Shown here: positions 1 through 6,516 of the stretch, piece after piece
Numbering within the stretch: position 1 is the stretch's first letter
How the letters are laid out: each line of letters begins with the position of its first letter
Source of the DNA: Bacillota bacterium
GTDB lineage: Bacteria > Bacillota > Clostridia > Acetivibrionales > DTU013
NCBI GenBank assembly: GCA_023415815.1
Contig: JAEZJL010000108.1
Location: 1-9,158, forward strand
Direction of reading: 5' to 3'
DNA length: 9,158 nt
Program-made: the position numbers and the translations under genes
Notes under the pieces: model-generated
The model's database searches: none
Seen by the model: only the letters and a program-made list of their open reading frames with translations
Told to the model about the DNA's origin: nothing

Positions 1-1631
1 AAAATGCCAATTATTATTATTTAGAGGAGAATCCTACAGCAATATTGCTTCCGCCAGATCCTAAAAGCTATTCCAATAATGCAATGTACGAATTGAATGT
101 TGGCGCTGTCTTGATGGATTTGTACGATTCATGCAACGAAGGCACTGATACTGTTACAAAAGGCTTTAACAGTGTTGACAAATTGGTATTATCCCAAAAC
201 AATAGTATATATGATTTTTATGACAATTGGATTATCAGTGAGTATGCTGATGGAATTAAGGAGCAGACATGGAATGTGTTTGATAACAGGTATGTTGCTC
301 ATGACATGAACATTCCTTTTTCAGCTGTTCTAAATACTTCAGAAAGCGATTACAGCTATTCCGGCTCCAGTTCATATGATGATATTGCAATAAAAAAATA
401 TGAATGGGTCATCGACCGGTGGGATATAATTGACGTAGGATATGGTCAACCTGGTGCAATCTCATTTGATCCAGATATACTAGGGCTGTCGTCAGGTTGG
501 CATACATTAAGCTTGTTTTGTTATGATCCGGAAGGAATGAAACCATCTACCGAGCGGGTAAGATTTGATGATTTCGGGGTATTTGATTACAGTTTTTATG
601 TAGAATATTTAAGCTTAACCCCGACTTCAAGCCAGAGCTTAATCAATTCAGAAAATTTGATTAAAGCTTTTTTTGAACCACTTTTAGAATCACTTTCAGG
701 TTCAGAAGAAAATAGTGAAGATTCTGTAACAAAAGAGGTCATAGAGAAAGATACAAATATTCAGGTAATAAATCATAGAAATATAAACTCTCACCTTAAT
801 AATTTAATGAAGAGCATACCAGATACTGAGTTGACTTTGTTGAGTAAGAAAGATATATTGGAATACCAAAAGTCGAAAGTTTATAATATTGATGTAATTG
901 AAGAATCAGACCTAAATATCTATTTACATGTAGTTGGTCCGTTCGATAGACTGACTGTTATGAATCCTGAAGGAGTAGTAGTAAAAACACTTGAAAATGT
1001 ATATCCGCATAAAGCAATCAGCATCGAGAATGCCGTTATAGGTAAATGGACTATTGAGGTTGAACCATCAAGGCTGCTGACTGAAAAGGATGAGGGAATA
1101 CCTTTAGCGATTGCTGTTACTGCAATGCCTACATCAATACTGCTAAACATACCAGAAGCTGCAAATTCCAATATCCTTACAATAGAAGGAGATATCAATG
1201 ATGAAGAAACAATACAGATTAGGATAAATAATGAGGAATACATAATTACAGGTGTTAATAAGAGGTTCAAAAAGCAAATCATTCTAAAAGAAGGCATTAA
1301 TGAAATCAACAGTGTAAAAAGCACGGGAAACTCAAAATCCAGGATGACGAAGCAATATATTATGGTTGACACATTACCGCCTGAAATTAAAATATTTGAC
1401 ATGGTCAATGAACGCGCCAGCACAAACAAACAGTGGTATACAATTGATGGAGTTGTCAGTGACGATGCAAAAATGGTAACTGTAAACGGTAAAGAGGTTT
1501 GCTTAGGCGAAAGAATAAAAGGTTTTGTGACAAATGTTGAATTGAAAGAAGGGGTGAATTCGTTTGTAATACAAGCTATTGATCATATGGGCAATATCAG
1601 TGTAAAAGAGGTAATTATTGTAAAAGAGTAG
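1..1631 (+). CDS. Secreted multidomain protein with Ig-like repeats, 5'-truncated (C-terminal 542 residues)
   Basis: The reading frame is open from base 3 through the left edge, so this is the C-terminal part of a longer gene. The TTG at 45 is not a convincing start. Numbering visible residues from base 3, residues 32-43 read NVGAVLMDLYDS, followed by a Trp-rich stretch (69-98, with NWIISEY and TWNVF). From memory, this block occurs in large secreted bacterial and archaeal proteins that carry a HExxH metallopeptidase-like region further upstream, but that part is outside the window. Residues about 105-190 look like a PKD/Ig-type beta domain. A low-complexity Ser/Glu linker follows, then a beta-rich segment (294-358) like those in VWA-associated or pre-peptidase domains. 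Two Ig-like modules end the protein (about 380-456 and 459-542), the last with the pattern VNGKEV...LKEGVNSFVIQAIDHMGN typical of glucodextranase-B-like Ig domains. No sortase motif or transmembrane anchor is seen at the C-terminus. An extracellular location is inferred. The gene is AT-rich, unlike the right part of the window. A peptidase function is a guess. Confidence 0.72.
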   Translation, partial: NANYYYLEENPTAILLPPDPKSYSNNAMYELNVGAVLMDLYDSCNEGTDTVTKGFNSVDKLVLSQNNSIYDFYDNWIISEYADGIKEQTWNVFDNRYVAHDMNIPFSAVLNTSESDYSYSGSSSYDDIAIKKYEWVIDRWDIIDVGYGQPGAISFDPDILGLSSGWHTLSLFCYDPEGMKPSTERVRFDDFGVFDYSFYVEYLSLTPTSSQSLINSENLIKAFFEPLLESLSGSEENSEDSVTKEVIEKDTNIQVINHRNINSHLNNLMKSIPDTELTLLSKKDILEYQKSKVYNIDVIEESDLNIYLHVVGPFDRLTVMNPEGVVVKTLENVYPHKAISIENAVIGKWTIEVEPSRLLTEKDEGIPLAIAVTAMPTSILLNIPEAANSNILTIEGDINDEETIQIRINNEEYIITGVNKRFKKQIILKEGINEINSVKSTGNSKSRMTKQYIMVDTLPPEIKIFDMVNERASTNKQWYTIDGVVSDDAKMVTVNGKEVCLGERIKGFVTNVELKEGVNSFVIQAIDHMGNISVKEVIIVKE

Positions 1632-1637
1632 ATGGCC

Positions 1638-1642
1638 GGAGG
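1638..1642 (+). promoter_or_regulatory. Ribosome binding site GGAGG for the 1650 gene
   Basis: GGAGG lies 7 bases before the GTG at 1650 and inside the coding sequence that would result from the ATG at 1632. It therefore favours GTG 1650 as the true start. Confidence 0.8.
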
Positions 1643-1649
1643 TATTATT

Positions 1650-2156
1650 GTGAAGAAATTTAAGTGGTTTGCCGTATTAGTTGCATGTATTCTTTTTATT
1701 ATTGCAGGATTTCTGATTTATGAATATGGTACCGTTTGTGATCTAAACAGGCATATTGATGTTTCGGGGGTTAAGTTTTTAATGGAAGATAACAAAGTAG
1801 AAGAAACACTAAATAGTATTGGTAAGCCAACAAAAGGATTTGGTATTTCTGGCTATTTTTTTGAAAAGGAACAGCTTGAAGTCGAATTTATATATCATGG
1901 TCTGTTTGCCCATAAAGCAACGGCAATAACATCTTCGAATCCAGCACACAATATTTATGGCATACATATTGGAGACTCATACAAGTCTGCAGTTTATAAA
2001 TTGAATATCAATGGATTTCGGACGGAGTCTTATGGTTCTGATCGGTTTATAAAAAAATTTATATGTGTTACGCTTAACCCGGTTATTAATGACACAAACA
2101 TCCGTAAAGTAAGAGTTGAAATAAACAGCTGGACGCCTTTTAAAGTAATATATTAA
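1650..2156 (+). CDS. Small membrane-anchored protein of unknown function
   Basis: I do not recognise the family. GTG 1650 is preferred over ATG 1632 because a GGAGG sits at ideal spacing; this gives 168 residues. The N-terminus (MKKFKW, then a hydrophobic run to about residue 24) is an uncleaved signal anchor. A lipobox-like LVAC at 10-13 raises the alternative of a lipoprotein, but only 12 residues would precede the Cys and the hydrophobic run continues after it. The rest should lie outside the membrane. Two segments share a layout: residues 40-58 (GVKF...VEETLNSIG) and 104-122 (GIHIGDSYKSAVYKLNING), each 19 residues from Gly to Gly with Leu-Asn four residues before the last Gly. This suggests a tandem repeat of a small alpha/beta unit, loosely like SmpA/BLIP-type folds. 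The gene starts 18 bases after the stop of the upstream gene, so the two are probably cotranscribed. It shares the AT-rich composition of that gene. Confidence 0.75.
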   Translation: MKKFKWFAVLVACILFIIAGFLIYEYGTVCDLNRHIDVSGVKFLMEDNKVEETLNSIGKPTKGFGISGYFFEKEQLEVEFIYHGLFAHKATAITSSNPAHNIYGIHIGDSYKSAVYKLNINGFRTESYGSDRFIKKFICVTLNPVINDTNIRKVRVEINSWTPFKVIY

Positions 2157-2667
2157 AGCCTCAAGACAGGTTGAACGGCAGTATATCGTTTTTGCAGCAA
2201 TAAACGCAGTTTTTTCTACCACGACGGGAGAGACGAGTTTATTAAATTAGTGGACACTTATCCCTGGGAATTATGTCTGTTGCAGTATAAGTGGTGGATA
2301 TTCAAGCTTGCTTTTCCTGTTACAATGACGAGATAGAGGGCAAGTTCGACGCTTTCAGAATACATCATGCAGAACTGTTCAGTATTTGATGAAGAGATTC
2401 ATGCGATTTGAGAGTTGACGGAGACTGACGCGTTATCGGCTCTTATATCCGAAATAATCCGTCAGAGTTTATACAATTTGAGGATTGAATGGAGTACGCG
2501 CATATTGATAGACGGATATGACACTTTTGCAGAATTATAGTCGTAGTGCAATGGCAAAGGCAGACAGCCAAATCCACTGTCTGCCTTCGGTTCAAATCAT
2601 GTCCCTGTGGGAACGCGCCTAATGATATCTTTTACTTTTTCATCCATTCCCTTGTCAGGCGCAGCCC
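2157..2667. other. Intergenic region of about 510 bases, no convincing gene
   Basis: This separates two convergent units. Just after the upstream stop, a weak 5-bp stem (CGTTT 2187-2191 with AAACG 2202-2206) is followed three bases later by six T (2210-2215); it may end the AT-rich operon, but the hairpin is poor. From 2175 to 2540 one plus-strand frame is interrupted only by a TAG at 2334 and a TGA at 2409, and a second frame also reads plausibly for short stretches, so a decayed gene is possible but unproven. The right part holds an inverted repeat (2557-2587). Composition shifts from AT-rich to GC-rich between about 2550 and 2650. I see no tRNA, attachment site pair or insertion sequence end. 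Confidence 0.6.
2557..2587. repeat. Perfect 11-bp inverted repeat, hairpin between convergent units
   Basis: AAGGCAGACAG (2557-2567) and CTGTCTGCCTT (2577-2587) are exact reverse complements around a 9-base loop. It lies 81 bases downstream of the stop of the two-ACT gene on the minus strand and about 400 bases downstream of the plus-strand unit. Neither side has a real T-run, so it is not a standard intrinsic terminator. It may still stabilise 3' ends or stop transcription with a factor. Confidence 0.7.
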
Positions 2668-3141
2668 TTATTTGATGCCGAATTCCTTTTTCACGGCCTG
2701 CAGGGCTTTGTCCACGTCCTTTTCATAAATGAGGTAGGAGATGTCGACCTCCGAGGTTGTCACCATCTTTATTTCCACGCCCTCGTCCGCAAGGATGGTA
2801 AACAGCCTGGCGGCCACGCCGGGGATATTCCGCATACCCTCGCCGTATACCTGGAGCTTGGTGTTGTCGGCGTCTATTTCTATCTGCAGGTCCTTTACGA
2901 CCTTTTTATAGCCGTTCAGTGCGCTGAGCGCGGTGACAAGGTCGTCGGCGGGAAGGCTGAAGGAAATGCTCATGGTTCCCCTGAAGGGCGGGGCCTGGCT
3001 GATCATGTCGATGTTTATGTTCTTCTGGGCGATGGTGTTGAATATGTCCGATATAAGCCTGGTATTGTTGGGGAGCTTATCAACTGTGACAAGAGCGACA
3101 TTGTACGTTATGTTCAGTTTTGTTACCGGGTTTTCCAACAT
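2668..3141 (-). CDS. Stand-alone tandem ACT-domain protein, aspartokinase regulatory-subunit-like
   Basis: This 157-residue protein consists of two ACT domains and nothing else. The first (about residues 15-80, with NINIDMISQ and TMSISFSLPADDL) and the second (about 95-155, with GEGMRNIPGVAARLFTILAD and MVTTSEVDISYLI) resemble the paired C-terminal ACT domains of aspartokinase, where lysine or threonine binds. The catalytic amino-acid kinase domain is absent. The length is close to the beta subunit of Bacillus subtilis aspartokinase II, which is made from an internal start of lysC. ATG 3141 is chosen because GGAGG lies 8 bases upstream; the GTG at 3150 overlaps that site. It is the last gene of the asd-dapA-dapB operon, 41 bases after dapB, which supports a role in aspartate-family control. 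The likely role is a regulatory or amino-acid-sensing subunit acting in trans in the cytoplasm. Binding of lysine or of a kinase partner is inference. Confidence 0.88.
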   Translation of the reverse strand: MLENPVTKLNITYNVALVTVDKLPNNTRLISDIFNTIAQKNINIDMISQAPPFRGTMSISFSLPADDLVTALSALNGYKKVVKDLQIEIDADNTKLQVYGEGMRNIPGVAARLFTILADEGVEIKMVTTSEVDISYLIYEKDVDKALQAVKKEFGIK

Positions 3142-3149
3142 CGTATCCA

Positions 3150-3154
3150 CCTCC
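3150..3154 (-). promoter_or_regulatory. Ribosome binding site GGAGG deciding the start of the two-ACT gene
   Basis: Minus-strand GGAGG lies 8 bases before the ATG at 3141. The upstream in-frame GTG (3150) overlaps this site and so is unlikely to be used. Confidence 0.8.
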
Positions 3155-3182
3155 GAATTTTGATATTTGCCTGTAACGGATA

Positions 3183-3941
3183 TTATTCCCCGCCGATAAG
3201 GTCGTTCATGCTGTAAAGACCGGGCGACTTGTTGTACAAAAACTTAGCCGCGCGCAGGGCGCCTGTTCCGAAGATGTCCTTGGACATCGCCGAATGGTTT
3301 ATTTCGATGATTTCATCGTTGCCGGCGAATATGACGGAATGCTCGCCGACGATGGTGCCGCCCCGGACGGCGTGTATCCCTATCTCCGTCCGGCTCCTCT
3401 TCTTCCTGCGGGAATGCCTGTCGTAGATGTAATCCTGCTTCTGCTCAAGAACGGAGTTTATTGAATCCGCGATTGCCAGCGCCGTCCCGCTGGGGGCGTC
3501 CAGCTTCTGATTGTGGTGCTTTTCGATTATTTCTATGTCGAAGTTTGGTTCCAGCAGCCTGGCAGCTTTTTTAACAAGGTCGATGATCAGGTTTACTCCC
3601 AGGGACATGTTGGCAGAGGAAAAGACCGGTATTTTAAGGGAAGCCTGCTCAACCAGCTTTTTCTGAGCCTGGGATAAACCTGTGGTGGCCACGATGACCG
3701 GAAGCTTCCTGGCGGCTGCGAAGTTCAGCAGCCCTTCAAGAGCGTCGGGATTTGAGAAATCGATGATCACGTCGATTTTGACGTTGCAGCTCTCCAGCCT
3801 GTTGAAAACGGGATAGCTGTTTTTTCCGCTATCGAAGACGTCGTAACCGGCGGCGATTTTCAGATCCTCATACTGCCCGGCAAGCCTGGTGATTACCTGT
3901 CCCATCTTGCCGTTGCAGCCGCTCATTAATATGTTTATCAT
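3183..3941 (-). CDS. dapB: 4-hydroxy-tetrahydrodipicolinate reductase DapB
   Basis: DapB reduces the DapA product to tetrahydrodipicolinate with NAD(P)H, the second committed step to diaminopimelate and lysine, in the cytoplasm. The 252-residue protein opens with the Rossmann motif GCNGKMG (8-14). It has DFSNPDA (61-67), ATTGLS (85-90) and the catalytic signature HHNQKLDAPSGTA (142-154). By alignment to the Escherichia coli enzyme, His142 and Lys146 correspond to His159 and Lys163. The C-terminal substrate/tetramer region GIHAVRGGTIVGEH (188-201) is intact. The length fits the shorter DapB form found in many Firmicutes and Thermotoga. The ATG at 3941 has only a weak AGTAGGTG-type ribosome site upstream. 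It sits 30 bases after dapA in the same operon and is under the same lysine riboswitch. Confidence 0.96.
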   Translation of the reverse strand: MINILMSGCNGKMGQVITRLAGQYEDLKIAAGYDVFDSGKNSYPVFNRLESCNVKIDVIIDFSNPDALEGLLNFAAARKLPVIVATTGLSQAQKKLVEQASLKIPVFSSANMSLGVNLIIDLVKKAARLLEPNFDIEIIEKHHNQKLDAPSGTALAIADSINSVLEQKQDYIYDRHSRRKKRSRTEIGIHAVRGGTIVGEHSVIFAGNDEIIEINHSAMSKDIFGTGALRAAKFLYNKSPGLYSMNDLIGGE

Positions 3942-3971
3942 TCCGACACCTACTTCTTGATATTTTGTATT

Positions 3972-4853
3972 TTAAGGTATAAGCCCGTATTCCCTCAGTG
4001 CATTTTTAAGTATATCCAGATTTTTTTCGCTCATATCAACCAGAGGCATTCTGCAAGCGCCGACGTTCATGCCCATAAGGTTCATGGCTGCCTTGACCGG
4101 TACGGGGCTCACGTCGCAGAAAAGCGCCTTGATGAGGTTCAGCGTGGCAAGCTGCAGCTTTCTGCCGCCTTCGGTATTGCCTGCAAGATACCTTGCGACC
4201 ATGTCGTGCGTATCTTCCGGGATGATGTTTGCCATCACCGAAATGACGCCCTTGCCGCCAAGGGAGAGCATCGGCACGACCACTCCGTCGTCTCCGGAGT
4301 ATACGGTGAAATCCTCGCCGCAGAGATTTAGGATGTCTCCGACCTGGTTCAGGTTGCATTCCTTGATGCCGACGATGTTTTCGATTTCCGACAGCTGCTT
4401 GACGGTCTCGGCATTGATGTTCAGGTTTGTCCTGGAGGGCACGTTATACAGCACCACAGGGATCGATATGCTGTTGGCGACAGCCTTAAAATGCTCGTAC
4501 AGCCCCCTCTGAGAGGTTTTATTGTAGTAGGGGGTCACGCTGAGAATCGCATCGGCGCCGACCTCTTCGGCGCATTTGCTCAGATGTATCGCATGCCTGG
4601 TGTCGTTGCTGCCCGCCCCTGCGATAACCGGTATCCTTCCGCCGACCTTTTTAACCGCAAATTCTATTACGGCGATGTGCTCCTGGTCGGGCATCGTGGA
4701 GGCTTCGCCGGTCGTGCCGCATATGACGAGGCAATCGGTCCGGTTATTTATCTGAAATTCGATGAGCTCGCCCAGCTTGCCGAAGTCCACCCCGTCGTCT
4801 GTAAAGGGGGTTATGATAGCGACTCCCGAGCCTGTAAAAATAAGCTTCTTCAT
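3972..4853 (-). CDS. dapA: 4-hydroxy-tetrahydrodipicolinate synthase DapA
   Basis: DapA condenses pyruvate with aspartate semialdehyde through a Schiff base, the branch point to lysine and diaminopimelate. The protein is 293 residues, the usual length of this TIM-barrel class I aldolase. The pyruvate-binding GTTGE is at 46-50, VTPYYNK at 106-112, YNVPSRTN at 136-143 (Tyr136 and Arg141 of the active site), and GIKECN at 162-167 places the Schiff-base lysine at Lys164. The more common sequence after this lysine is EA(S/T), so Cys166 is slightly unusual. The start is ATG 4853, with GGGAGG 11 bases upstream. A longer frame to 4934 only overlaps the end of asd and adds a non-homologous 27-residue extension. 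It starts 22 bases after asd, so translation may be coupled within the operon. Confidence 0.97.
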   Translation of the reverse strand: MKKLIFTGSGVAIITPFTDDGVDFGKLGELIEFQINNRTDCLVICGTTGEASTMPDQEHIAVIEFAVKKVGGRIPVIAGAGSNDTRHAIHLSKCAEEVGADAILSVTPYYNKTSQRGLYEHFKAVANSISIPVVLYNVPSRTNLNINAETVKQLSEIENIVGIKECNLNQVGDILNLCGEDFTVYSGDDGVVVPMLSLGGKGVISVMANIIPEDTHDMVARYLAGNTEGGRKLQLATLNLIKALFCDVSPVPVKAAMNLMGMNVGACRMPLVDMSEKNLDILKNALREYGLIP

Positions 4854-4864
4854 AGTTAATACGT

Positions 4865-4870
4865 CCTCCC
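4865..4870 (-). promoter_or_regulatory. Ribosome binding site GGGAGG for dapA
   Basis: GGGAGG on the minus strand lies between the asd stop and the ATG at 4853, 11 bases from the start. It supports the short dapA start over the in-frame codon at 4934 inside asd. Confidence 0.75.
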
Positions 4871-4875
4871 GCTTT

Positions 4876-5952
4876 CTAAATGTAGCCCTCTGCCTTGAGG
4901 AGCTCGGCCATGAGCACTCCGCCGCCGGCCGCACCCCTTATGGTATTGTGTGAAAGGCAGGTGAATTTGTAATCAAAAAGCAAATCCTCACGAAGCCTTC
5001 CGATTGAAATACCCATACCGTTTTCGAGGTTTCTTTCAAGCTTTGTCTGCGGCCTGTCCGGCTGTTCGAAATAGGTGAGGAACTGATCGGGCGCGCTCGG
5101 AAGCTTCAGCTCCTGGGGCTTGCCCCTGAATTCCTTCCAGCAGCTCAGTATCTCGTCCTTCGAGGGCTTGTTTTTGAAGGATACGAATACGGCCGCCATG
5201 TGCCCGTCGGTGACAGGCACCCTGTAGCACTGGGCCGAAACCAGCGGGCCGTTTGCCTTGACGATTTTGTCGCCCTCGATTTTTCCCCATATTTTAAGCG
5301 GCTCGGCTTCGCTTTTTTCTTCCTCGCCTCCGATATAGGGAATGACGTTGTCCAGCATGTCGGGCCAGTCGGCGAAAACCTTTCCCGCGCCCGATATTGC
5401 CTGATAGGTGCAGGCCAGCGCCTTTTGCGGCTCAAAGCACATGAGTGCGGAGATAGGGGGGACGTAGCTCTGCAGCGAGCAGTTGGATTTTACCGCTATG
5501 AAGCCCCTTTTCGTACCCAGGCGTTTCCTTTGCTTCTCAATGATTGCCGTGTGCTCCGGGTTTATTTCCGGTATTATCATCGGTACGTCGTCCGTCCACC
5601 TGTGCGCGGAATTGTTCGATACCACAGGTATCTCGGCCCTTGCGTACTTTTCCTCAAGCTCCCTGATCTCATCCTTTTTCATATCCACCGCGCAGAAAAC
5701 CATGTCAACCTCGTCGGCGATCCTGGTTATTGCCATGGCGTTATTCACGATGATGTTTTTTACTTTTTCAGGCATCGGGACATCCAGCTTCCAACGCCCC
5801 TCAACCGCTTTTTCATAGGGCAGGCCGGCCGACCTTTCGCTTGCCGCGATGGATACGACTTCAAACCACGGATGATTTTCGAGCAGCGTTAAAAACCTCT
5901 GCCCGACCATTCCGGTACCGCCGAGAACTCCAACCCTTAGCTTCTTTTCCAT
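4876..5952 (-). CDS. asd: Aspartate-semialdehyde dehydrogenase, archaeal/fungal-like type
   Basis: Asd reduces aspartyl phosphate to aspartate semialdehyde with NADPH, feeding lysine/diaminopimelate and threonine/methionine synthesis. The 358-residue protein begins with a Rossmann motif GVLGGTGMVGQRF (8-20) and has ASERSAG (37-43). The catalytic Cys158 lies in KSNCSLQ, the glutamine of the YQAISGAG motif is Gln184, and the acid/base His251 lies in RVPVTDGHM. A conserved C-terminal block, GRLREDLLFDYK (318-329) then SHNTIRGAAGGG, is intact. HPWFE, ASERSAG and the length match the class typified by Methanocaldococcus and yeast rather than the short classical Gram-positive form. The ATG at 5952 is chosen because GGAGGG lies 7 bases upstream; the frame is open to 5988 but that extension covers the ribosome site. 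It is the first gene of the operon, directly behind the lysine riboswitch leader. Confidence 0.96.
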   Translation of the reverse strand: MEKKLRVGVLGGTGMVGQRFLTLLENHPWFEVVSIAASERSAGLPYEKAVEGRWKLDVPMPEKVKNIIVNNAMAITRIADEVDMVFCAVDMKKDEIRELEEKYARAEIPVVSNNSAHRWTDDVPMIIPEINPEHTAIIEKQRKRLGTKRGFIAVKSNCSLQSYVPPISALMCFEPQKALACTYQAISGAGKVFADWPDMLDNVIPYIGGEEEKSEAEPLKIWGKIEGDKIVKANGPLVSAQCYRVPVTDGHMAAVFVSFKNKPSKDEILSCWKEFRGKPQELKLPSAPDQFLTYFEQPDRPQTKLERNLENGMGISIGRLREDLLFDYKFTCLSHNTIRGAAGGGVLMAELLKAEGYI

Positions 5953-5959
5953 GTAAATT

Positions 5960-5965
5960 CCCTCC
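5960..5965 (-). promoter_or_regulatory. Ribosome binding site GGAGGG for asd
   Basis: GGAGGG on the minus strand lies 7 bases from the ATG at 5952 and falls inside the extended frame from 5988, so it decides for the shorter protein. Confidence 0.85.
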
Positions 5966-6001
5966 ACGATATTTGTAGTATTGATCATGCCTTAAATATG
6001 G

Positions 6002-6038
6002 AAAAACAAAATAAAACTGCCGGCGGTTGCCAACAGTT
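6002..6038 (-). terminator. Riboswitch-controlled intrinsic terminator ahead of asd
   Basis: On the minus strand AACTGTTGGC (6038-6029), loop AACC, and GCCGGCAGTT (6024-6015) form a 10-bp stem with two G-T wobbles. TTATTTTGTTTTT follows directly. It lies about 50 bases before asd and after the lysine aptamer, so it is the off state of the switch. Its 5' arm is also claimed by the antiterminator. Confidence 0.92.
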
Positions 6039-6092
6039 CACATACATCTATACCTAAAAGCCGGTTATCAAACGACTTTATGAACTGATAGC
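6029..6092 (-). promoter_or_regulatory. Antiterminator pairing of the lysine riboswitch
   Basis: In the minus-strand transcript GCTATCAGTTCATA (6092-6079) can pair with TGTGAACTGTTGGC (6042-6029), a 14-position helix with a single T-T mismatch and two G-T wobbles. The first strand contains the whole 3' side of aptamer helix P1, and the second contains the whole 5' arm of the terminator. The helix therefore excludes both the lysine-bound P1 and the terminator. This is read from complementarity, not measured. Confidence 0.78.
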
Positions 6093-6253
6093 TCTCCACC
6101 AAACGATTTTGATGACAGTTGCAAAACTTTTTATTCTGCAACCAGGACCCGGGCCGGCAGGAAACCGAATCCTTCGGCATTTTTCCCTTTCGGGCCGCAT
6201 CGCCGGACCCTGCGGTCCTCAACGGTTCTACTCTTGAAAAATGCACCTCTATC
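6087..6253 (-). promoter_or_regulatory. Lysine riboswitch aptamer (L box)
   Basis: The minus strand carries the L-box elements in order: GATAGAGGTGC at the 5' side (from 6253), AAGAGTA, GAAAGGGAAAAATGCCGAAGG, GGTTGCAGAA, GCAACTGTCATC, and TGGAGAGCTATC at the 3' side ending at 6087. GATAG (6253-6249) and CTATC (6091-6087) close helix P1. The aptamer binds lysine. It sits in the leader of asd-dapA-dapB, an expected target, and is followed by a terminator, so lysine should reduce transcription of all four genes. The kissing loops between P2 and P3 were not checked by folding. Confidence 0.95.
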
Positions 6254-6292
6254 CTTGCCATATTCAGTTTTAGCTACCGGTTTCAAATTTAT

Positions 6293-6324
6293 ATTATAAT
6301 AACACCGCCGTAAACACTTGTCAA
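6293..6324 (-). promoter_or_regulatory. Sigma-A-type promoter of the lysine operon
   Basis: A perfect TTGACA (6324-6319) is followed at 17 bases by TATTAT (6301-6296), which overlaps a perfect TATAAT (6298-6293) at 20 bases. The predicted start near 6288 is about 35 bases before the aptamer, giving a leader of about 335 bases before asd. Confidence 0.85.
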
Positions 6325-6415
6325 ATATTTTATGCCATAGAATAACATGAAGCGTATACCGATACCGTTTCATTACAATTTATGCAGCCGGAAGCCCTGA
6401 AATGCTTGTGCAAAT

Positions 6416-6444
6416 TAATATTACAATTTGGTTAAAATTACACT
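6416..6444 (+). promoter_or_regulatory. Candidate SigE-like promoter of the SpoIID/LytB gene
   Basis: TAATATT (6416-6422) fits the Bacillus SigE -35 consensus. After 14 bases ATTACACT (6437-6444) matches five of the seven fixed positions of the -10 consensus CATACAnT. No good sigma-A pair is seen in 6325-6561. Use during sporulation would suit a SpoIID-family gene, but such short matches arise by chance. Confidence 0.35.
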
Positions 6445-6470
6445 TTTGCGCCTCAATCATGCCGATATAG

Positions 6471-6516
6471 AAGGAGGATGAGTCTTTTATGTCGAATTAA
6501 AACATGGAGCATGTAA
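6471..6516 (+). other. Strong Shine-Dalgarno with mini-ORF in the leader of the SpoIID/LytB gene
   Basis: AAGGAGG (6471-6477) is the best ribosome site in the 6325-6561 gap but serves no annotated gene. At 11 bases it faces ATG 6489, which makes only MSN before TAA at 6498. Directly next to it ATG 6478 opens a 12-codon frame ending at 6516, in the same frame as the gene at 6562 but separated from it by stops. It may be a leader peptide, a standby site or a relic of an older start. Confidence 0.4.

Noticed and set aside
45..1631. Complete gene starting at TTG 45
   Set aside because: The frame is open upstream to base 3 without a stop, and the conserved block begins only about 17 residues after the TTG. 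The AGAGGAGA at 23-30 is too far from it, about 15 bases, to be convincing.
2545..2620. tRNA-like sequence: GGTTCAAATC T-loop after a strong hairpin
   Set aside because: The T-stem does not pair (TTCGG against CATGT), the hairpin loop lacks the T33 and spacing of an anticodon arm, and no acceptor stem closes. It is probably chance.
2546..2728. 60-codon plus-strand frame
   Set aside because: It runs through the inverted repeat and overlaps the 3' end of the two-ACT gene on the other strand, with no ribosome site and no recognisable protein.
5200..5892. Long plus-strand frame (230 codons) opposite asd
   Set aside because: It is antisense to a clearly conserved gene in GC-rich DNA, where mirror frames lack stops; composition is not protein-like.
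5992..6373. Minus-strand frames of 80-89 codons in the asd leader
   Set aside because: They cover the riboswitch aptamer and terminator, whose RNA structure explains the sequence conservation.
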